Below are positions 13,466 to 16,931 of a stretch of 16,931 nt of DNA, one piece after another. Made by a program: the position numbers and the translations under genes. The notes beneath the pieces were generated by a model. It did no database searches and had not been told where the DNA came from. It worked only from the letters and a program-made list of their open reading frames with translations. Source of the stretch: Candidatus Nitrosopumilus sp. (GTDB lineage Archaea > Thermoproteota > Nitrososphaeria > Nitrososphaerales > Nitrosopumilaceae); the NCBI GenBank assembly GCA_011055585.1, contig DRGT01000145.1, positions 1-16,931 on the forward strand, given 5' to 3'. Numbering within the stretch: position 1 is the first letter of the stretch; every line of letters starts with the position of its first letter.

Positions 13466-13591
13466 CTAGTTGTTTTTCTTCTTAGTTTTCTTTTTTGTCT
13501 TAGTCACAGGTTTTGAATGAACTTCTAGATGATCATATAATTTTTCTTTAGTTTCGAAATATTGTTCACAATAATAGCATTCATGACCCAT
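13466..13591 (-). CDS. 41-residue single C2H2 zinc-finger protein
   Basis: The frame runs from ATG 13591 to TAG 13466-13468. It starts MGHECYYCEQYFETKEKLYD and matches the classical C2H2 consensus exactly: Cys5-x2-Cys8-x12-His21-x3-His25, with the hydrophobic core Phe12 three residues after Cys8 and Leu18 five residues after Phe12. A Lys/Thr-rich tail follows (KPVTKTKKKTKKKNN) that could contact nucleic acid. One finger with a basic tail suggests a DNA- or RNA-binding microprotein or a protein-binding adaptor. A TATA-like TTTTATCTTAA on the minus strand at about 13618-13630 is 26-35 nt upstream. Single-finger C2H2 microproteins are known in archaea and archaeal viruses. The exact match to all seven consensus positions makes chance unlikely. 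Confidence 0.82.
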   Translation of the reverse strand: MGHECYYCEQYFETKEKLYDHLEVHSKPVTKTKKKTKKKNN

Positions 13592-13679
13592 GTTATTTCG
13601 TGATTATTTTATGTCGGTTTAAGATAAAAAATGAGCTATATTTTTTTGAATAATTTGAATCATATTATGTAAATTTTGT

Positions 13680-13787
13680 TTATTTTACCAATCCAAATGA
13701 ATACATGATTGCATAGCCAAAAACTGCCGTCATAATTAATGTGGCGGCTATAGCAACTTCTCGTCTCCGGTCTATTTTCTGTGTCAA
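13680..13787 (-). CDS. 35-residue single-pass membrane microprotein
   Basis: Starts at TTG 13787, the first possible start after an in-frame TGA, and ends at TAA 13680. The product has a basic front (TQKIDRRREVA) and one hydrophobic helix (IAATLIMTAVFGYAIMYSFGLV, about residues 13-34), ending in Lys just before the stop. Three consecutive Arg predict a cytoplasmic N-terminus. The size and shape recall small accessory subunits of respiratory or transport complexes, but that is only an analogy. A TATA-like TGTATATG (minus strand, 13805-13812) lies about 21 nt upstream. TTG starts are common in this window. It lies between the zinc-finger microgene and the TPR gene, all on the minus strand. Confidence 0.6.
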   Translation of the reverse strand: MTQKIDRRREVAIAATLIMTAVFGYAIMYSFGLVK

Positions 13788-13857
13788 TCCGTATCATAAT
13801 TTTTCATATACAGTCGAAATAGTTTTGTTCGTTCGATTGTGTGAACTTTGTCTATAT

Positions 13858-14298
13858 CTAAGAAAGTTGTTTGTCAGATAAGGGAACGACACCAAAATGC
13901 TTTCCAAGCTTTTCTAAAACAATTTTTCTGTTAACTAGAGCACTAACAAGAGTTGGGTCAATTTCGATGACTTGGTCAAACAAAAATACTGCTTGTTCAT
14001 ACTTTCCTATTTTTGATAGCAATAATGCTTTTTTGAACATTGTGTTGAGGTCTATAGGATTAATTTTCAACGCCTTGTCATACCAAGATAATGCCTCTTC
14101 GTATTGACCTAGAATGTCAAGTCTTACTGCATTTTTAATAATGTCTGCAAGGTCTTTTGTAGTTACTTTAGATACCACTCGTTCAACTTCACTTGGTTCT
14201 ACATCAGAAATTGATGTAGGTACAGTAAATTCAACATGCGTAATCAATCTAGAAAGATGCTTGTCAATATCAAATCCTTTCTTCTCAGACATAGTCAT
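13858..14298 (-). CDS. Tetratricopeptide-repeat (TPR) protein
   Basis: 146 residues (ATG 14298; MSEKKGFD from ATG 14292 is an alternative). An N-terminal region of about 50 residues (HLSRLITHVEFTVPTSISDV) with a predicted strand precedes the repeats. TPR 1 covers about 51-84 (DILGQYEEALSWYDKALKINP), TPR 2 about 85-118 (SKIGKYEQAVFLFDQVIEIDP), and a half repeat follows (LVNRKIVLEKLGKH), as usual for a capping helix. The Gly, Tyr, Ala and Pro consensus positions are in place. TPR units bind peptides of partner proteins, so this is an adaptor, cytosolic because no signal is seen. The partner is unknown. It is on the same strand as the microgenes downstream and the Trm112-methyltransferase upstream (37-bp gap), so an operon is possible. 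Confidence 0.85.
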   Translation of the reverse strand: MTMSEKKGFDIDKHLSRLITHVEFTVPTSISDVEPSEVERVVSKVTTKDLADIIKNAVRLDILGQYEEALSWYDKALKINPIDLNTMFKKALLLSKIGKYEQAVFLFDQVIEIDPTLVSALVNRKIVLEKLGKHFGVVPLSDKQLS

Positions 14299-14335
14299 CT
14301 AAAGTGAGACCAGTCGCATTTAAAATTGCAGGATG

Positions 14336-15202
14336 TTATTTTTTACACACTACAAGGTCTACGCGGTAGTTTAGCCTCGTTCTTGGATTCAGACTCAGAT
14401 TCCATGGAATGAAACTTGGTTTCATTGTATTTGATGAAATTCTAAAACCATGTTTTTGTAGTTCTTTTCGTAAAACTTGGGGCGTTACAGGATTTTTTAC
14501 AGAAAATTTTCCTCGGTCATAATCATATGGATCAGATAGAATAAATGTTCCTTTTGCTTGCTTTGAAACAATTTTTACTAGTTTGTTTGGCTCAACAAGT
14601 TCCAGTAGGTTTAGTGCAACAACTAGTCCAAACTTTTGATTTCCAAATGGATGCTCTAAAGAATCCGCAACAAAATAATCTAAATTTTCTATTCGATTCT
14701 TTTTTGCAGCATAAATTGCACTAAAGGAATTATCAATTCCAAATGTAATATCATTATTTTTTGCCATGAACTTTGAAATTATTCCGATAGAACAACCATG
14801 CTCTAGTGCTAGTTTTGATTTTGGTAATTTAGAAAGTTTGTCACGTATAACAGAATAGAATTTGGCACTTTTGTTGGCCTTGTATATTTTAGCCCATCTT
14901 TTTTCTATTTCAGTTTTGTCTTCTAATTTTTTTATTTTAGATAATGATTTTTTCATAAATGATTTCATAGTTTTGTGGTTAGCTTTTAGGTATAATTTTC
15001 CGCCAAGTTTTGATCGATTCGATAAATACGATACAAAATCACTCCTGAGAATTGGGATTTTTGAAATTATTGGATATTTCAGTCTACAGATTTTACAATG
15101 AAGAAAACCTTCGTTGATTTCTTGTGCCTGCTGCAAAACCTCAAGTTCAAGCTTGCCTTTGCAACGAACACATCGAATATACTTTAAGCTAAACTCTTGC
15201 AA
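14336..15202 (-). CDS. SAM methyltransferase with N-terminal Trm112-like zinc domain
   Basis: 288 residues from TTG 15202. The first 55 residues form a Trm112-like zinc domain: Cys11/Cys14 (CVRC), Cys36/Cys39 (CKIC), then LKYPIISKIPILRSD, the usual ending of this fold. A helical linker (about 60-125) follows. The class I methyltransferase core has motif I LALEHGCSIG (131-140), acidic Asp157 (TFGIDNS), AD at 179-180, and LVVALNLLELVE as motif IV. The C-terminal part (NPRTRLNYRVDLVVCKK) supplies the last strand. Trm112 proteins normally activate separate methyltransferases acting on tRNA, rRNA or release factor; here the domain is fused in cis. The substrate is unknown: RNA, protein or a small molecule are all possible. 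A TATA-like AAATATTAAT on the minus strand (15227-15236) fits a leaderless TTG start. Confidence 0.85.
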   Translation of the reverse strand: MQEFSLKYIRCVRCKGKLELEVLQQAQEINEGFLHCKICRLKYPIISKIPILRSDFVSYLSNRSKLGGKLYLKANHKTMKSFMKKSLSKIKKLEDKTEIEKRWAKIYKANKSAKFYSVIRDKLSKLPKSKLALEHGCSIGIISKFMAKNNDITFGIDNSFSAIYAAKKNRIENLDYFVADSLEHPFGNQKFGLVVALNLLELVEPNKLVKIVSKQAKGTFILSDPYDYDRGKFSVKNPVTPQVLRKELQKHGFRISSNTMKPSFIPWNLSLNPRTRLNYRVDLVVCKK

Positions 15203-15284
15203 CTAAACAATTCATTTCAAAACAGCATTAATATTTTCACAGCCAAGATAACGTTAAATCAGGTTACAAAATCATTTCATTTTA
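15203..15284. promoter_or_regulatory. Divergent promoter region
   Basis: Two TATA-like elements face opposite ways: ATTAATATTT (15227-15236) about 29 nt from TTG 15202, and GTTAAATC (15253-15260) about 29 nt from TTG 15285. Both genes are then leaderless and use TTG starts. Confidence 0.5.
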
Positions 15285-16478
15285 TTGCCAGAATTAGAAG
15301 AATTTGCAGAAGCTTTGATTGGACAGCTATCAGTTGAACTAAACGAAGAAAAAGAGATTGCGGGTCTTGCTGATAAAATTTCTGAAGATAACAATTTTAC
15401 TCTCAAATTTGAGCCAATTGAACAAATTGCAGAAAAACTTCTACCAGAGCTAAAACAAAAGGCTTCAGAGTTTCTAGGAATTACAGTCTCAGATAACATA
15501 AAACTGCAATTTCCAGGACTAAAAGATTTCAAATTACTAAAAGGAAAAAAGGTATTCTGTACTGATGATGTAAGAAATTTTGTCGATGAACTGTTTAATG
15601 CAGTTGCAAATAAAGACCTAAAAAAAATTGCAGAACTAATCAAACAAGACACTGCAAAGTTTCTAGTTTATTCCACTTATGCAAAAATGTACATCTCTCA
15701 AATCTCTACAACATATGGAGATTATCTGGATAACACAGTGTATCTTAACAAGTTTATTCTTTCTAGCTATCCACAAATCATAGTTTACAAGCAAGGTGAG
15801 CCATACGAGCCAAAGTTTGATTCAACAAATTCTGGATATCTAGGAGCTTTAAAGATGACAATTCTTGAAGAGTTAATCCATTCTACACAAGAAAACCTAC
15901 AAGAAATTAACAAAAAAGCTGTAATTCAAGTAAATTTGGTAAATGAAGAGCTAGCAAAAATCATTCTTGCTCTAGACGATAAAACAGCGGGCGAACTTTC
16001 AGAGTATTTGCAGTTACAATCAGTTCCAGATGATTTTCCACTTGCAAAGCGAGCAAATATCTTTTTCATGTTAAATCCAGATCATTTCATCATAGAACAG
16101 CTTGGTCCAGATGTAATGACATACACTCATGTCGATATTGATCCTAAAATTTCAGAACTTGTTCCAGAACTATTAGATATTTACAAAAAATGGCTTAAAC
16201 CAATTCAAGCACATCATGCTGCATTTACAACTATGGAGGGAATGGCAGAATTCTCAATACAAAACATTCTAGCTGGGGATAAAGACTTTCAAAATTATCT
16301 TCAAACATTCATGGGAACTGACTTTACATCATATCAGGTGAGAAAAAGCATGGGCAAGGATTTCACTCAATTTGTGTTCGTAAAATTAGGTCAAAACACA
16401 TTCAAAACACTCATCAAAAACCCACCAACTACAAACGAACTAAAGAATCCACAGATTTATCTGAAGAGAATGGAATAA
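15285..16478 (+). CDS. Gluzincin-like (peptidase MA-type) protein with altered zinc motif
   Basis: 397 residues from TTG 15285. Residues 192-201 read TILEELIHST followed by Gln202, which lines up with the HExxHxxQ helix of gluzincin metallopeptidases except that the first His is Glu195 (EELIH). About 120 residues later EGMAEF (318-323) matches the third-ligand motif EGxAxF/Y. The tail, LIKNPPTTNELKNPQIYLKR, resembles the conserved PPxTxEQxLHPxxY end of such proteins. I therefore infer a gluzincin fold, either inactive or with different metal ligands (His310 and His311 are nearby). No signal peptide is visible, so it is cytosolic. The first 130 residues are helical and unrecognised. The next gene starts 8 nt downstream. 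A wholly unrelated helical protein remains possible. Confidence 0.6.
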   Translation: MPELEEFAEALIGQLSVELNEEKEIAGLADKISEDNNFTLKFEPIEQIAEKLLPELKQKASEFLGITVSDNIKLQFPGLKDFKLLKGKKVFCTDDVRNFVDELFNAVANKDLKKIAELIKQDTAKFLVYSTYAKMYISQISTTYGDYLDNTVYLNKFILSSYPQIIVYKQGEPYEPKFDSTNSGYLGALKMTILEELIHSTQENLQEINKKAVIQVNLVNEELAKIILALDDKTAGELSEYLQLQSVPDDFPLAKRANIFFMLNPDHFIIEQLGPDVMTYTHVDIDPKISELVPELLDIYKKWLKPIQAHHAAFTTMEGMAEFSIQNILAGDKDFQNYLQTFMGTDFTSYQVRKSMGKDFTQFVFVKLGQNTFKTLIKNPPTTNELKNPQIYLKRME

Positions 16479-16486
16479 CTACTCCA

Positions 16487-16931
16487 TTGGCAGAAAAATT
16501 CGATCCACTAGTTACAGAATGGATGCTTTTTGTTAAAACTCTGAACTATAACTTGCTTGAAAAATGTCTAAAGCTTGCTCAGTTACTGGAATATCCAGAT
16601 CTCGATGTAAATCAGTATATTGAAAAAATAGAAAAGATTGGAAAATCAATCAAACTCGATTTAACAGAATCAAAAAACCCCACATATCTAATTTCTATGT
16701 TAAATGAACATCTTTTCACACACTATGGATTCAAAGGAGATGAGGAGGATTATTACAATCCAAAAAACAATTTTCTAAATGATGTTATTGACAAGAAATC
16801 TGGAATTCCAATCACGTTATCCATACTATACACACAGATTGCAAAATTTATTGGACTTGATTTGAAAGTTGTTGGGTTTCCAAGTCACGTGCTAGTAACA
16901 TATCACCAAGAAATGATTCTTGATCCATTCA
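16487..16931 (+). CDS. SirB1/transglutaminase-like family protein (3' end cut by window)
   Basis: The frame runs from a TTG at 16487 past the window end (148 codons seen). The TTG-GCA start context matches other starts here, and it lies 8 nt after the previous stop; there is no ATG nearby in frame. After a helical N-terminal part (TEWMLFVKTLNYNLLEKCLK) comes the hallmark of the SirB1/Transglut_core2 family: YYNPKNNFLNDVIDKKSGIP, then ITLSILYTQIAKFIGL, VVGFPSHVLV and MILDPF. Proteins of this family have a transglutaminase/cysteine-protease-like fold and usually lack a complete catalytic triad; SirB1 itself has no firmly established reaction. Pairing with the gluzincin-like gene suggests one transcription unit and perhaps a shared task, which is inference. 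Confidence 0.82.
   Translation, partial: MAEKFDPLVTEWMLFVKTLNYNLLEKCLKLAQLLEYPDLDVNQYIEKIEKIGKSIKLDLTESKNPTYLISMLNEHLFTHYGFKGDEEDYYNPKNNFLNDVIDKKSGIPITLSILYTQIAKFIGLDLKVVGFPSHVLVTYHQEMILDPF

Noticed and set aside
15272..15652. 126-codon minus-strand frame inside the gluzincin-like gene
   Set aside because: Ser/Phe-rich translation typical of the antisense of an AT-rich coding region; no promoter or motif.

Overview
The window reads as chromosomal DNA of an AT-rich ammonia-oxidising archaeon of the Nitrososphaerota (Thaumarchaeota), Nitrosopumilus/Nitrosarchaeum-like. The best marker is a complete eukaryote-type DNA topoisomerase IB with all five catalytic residues visible; among archaea this enzyme is characteristic of this phylum. 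Supporting signs are a one-piece archaeal elongator tRNA-Met, TATA boxes about 26-29 nt upstream of start codons (leaderless transcripts), many TTG starts, and many very small genes. I see no insertion sequence, prophage, CRISPR array or rRNA.

Left part (1-4350): the 3' part of a UbiE-like methyltransferase, translationally coupled (ATGA) to an MFS transporter; a small basic protein convergent with it; a four-helix membrane protein; a TatA translocase protein with an unusual C-terminal extension; a small putative HTH protein under a repeat-rich promoter, convergent with an orphan beta-class DNA methyltransferase; and a short helical protein.

Middle (4351-11114): an 836-residue Hrq1/MrfA-like DEAH helicase with an added N-terminal zinc ribbon. 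Its stop overlaps the start of an exported PQQ-type sugar dehydrogenase. An SDR oxidoreductase and topoisomerase IB follow. A small membrane protein is convergent with the topoisomerase, with interlocked stop codons, and the tRNA-Met gene lies beyond it.

Right part (11115-16931): a helical protein, a zinc-ribbon protein, an exported Ig-like protein, a TPR protein, a Trm112-like zinc domain fused to a methyltransferase, and a gluzincin-like protein with an altered zinc motif followed by a SirB1/transglutaminase-like gene cut by the window end. The gaps here are not empty. They hold at least two convincing microgenes: a 41-residue C2H2 zinc-finger protein and a 35-residue single-helix membrane protein. 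A 35-residue Cys-rich protein and a 23-residue peptide are more tentative. There is also a GC-rich hairpin followed by a T-run, a good candidate structured RNA.

The genes do not form one pathway; this is a patchwork of small transcription units. The strongest candidates for something undescribed are the 13290-13800 block (candidate RNA, zinc-finger microprotein and membrane microprotein together) and the altered-zincin plus SirB1-like pair at the right end.
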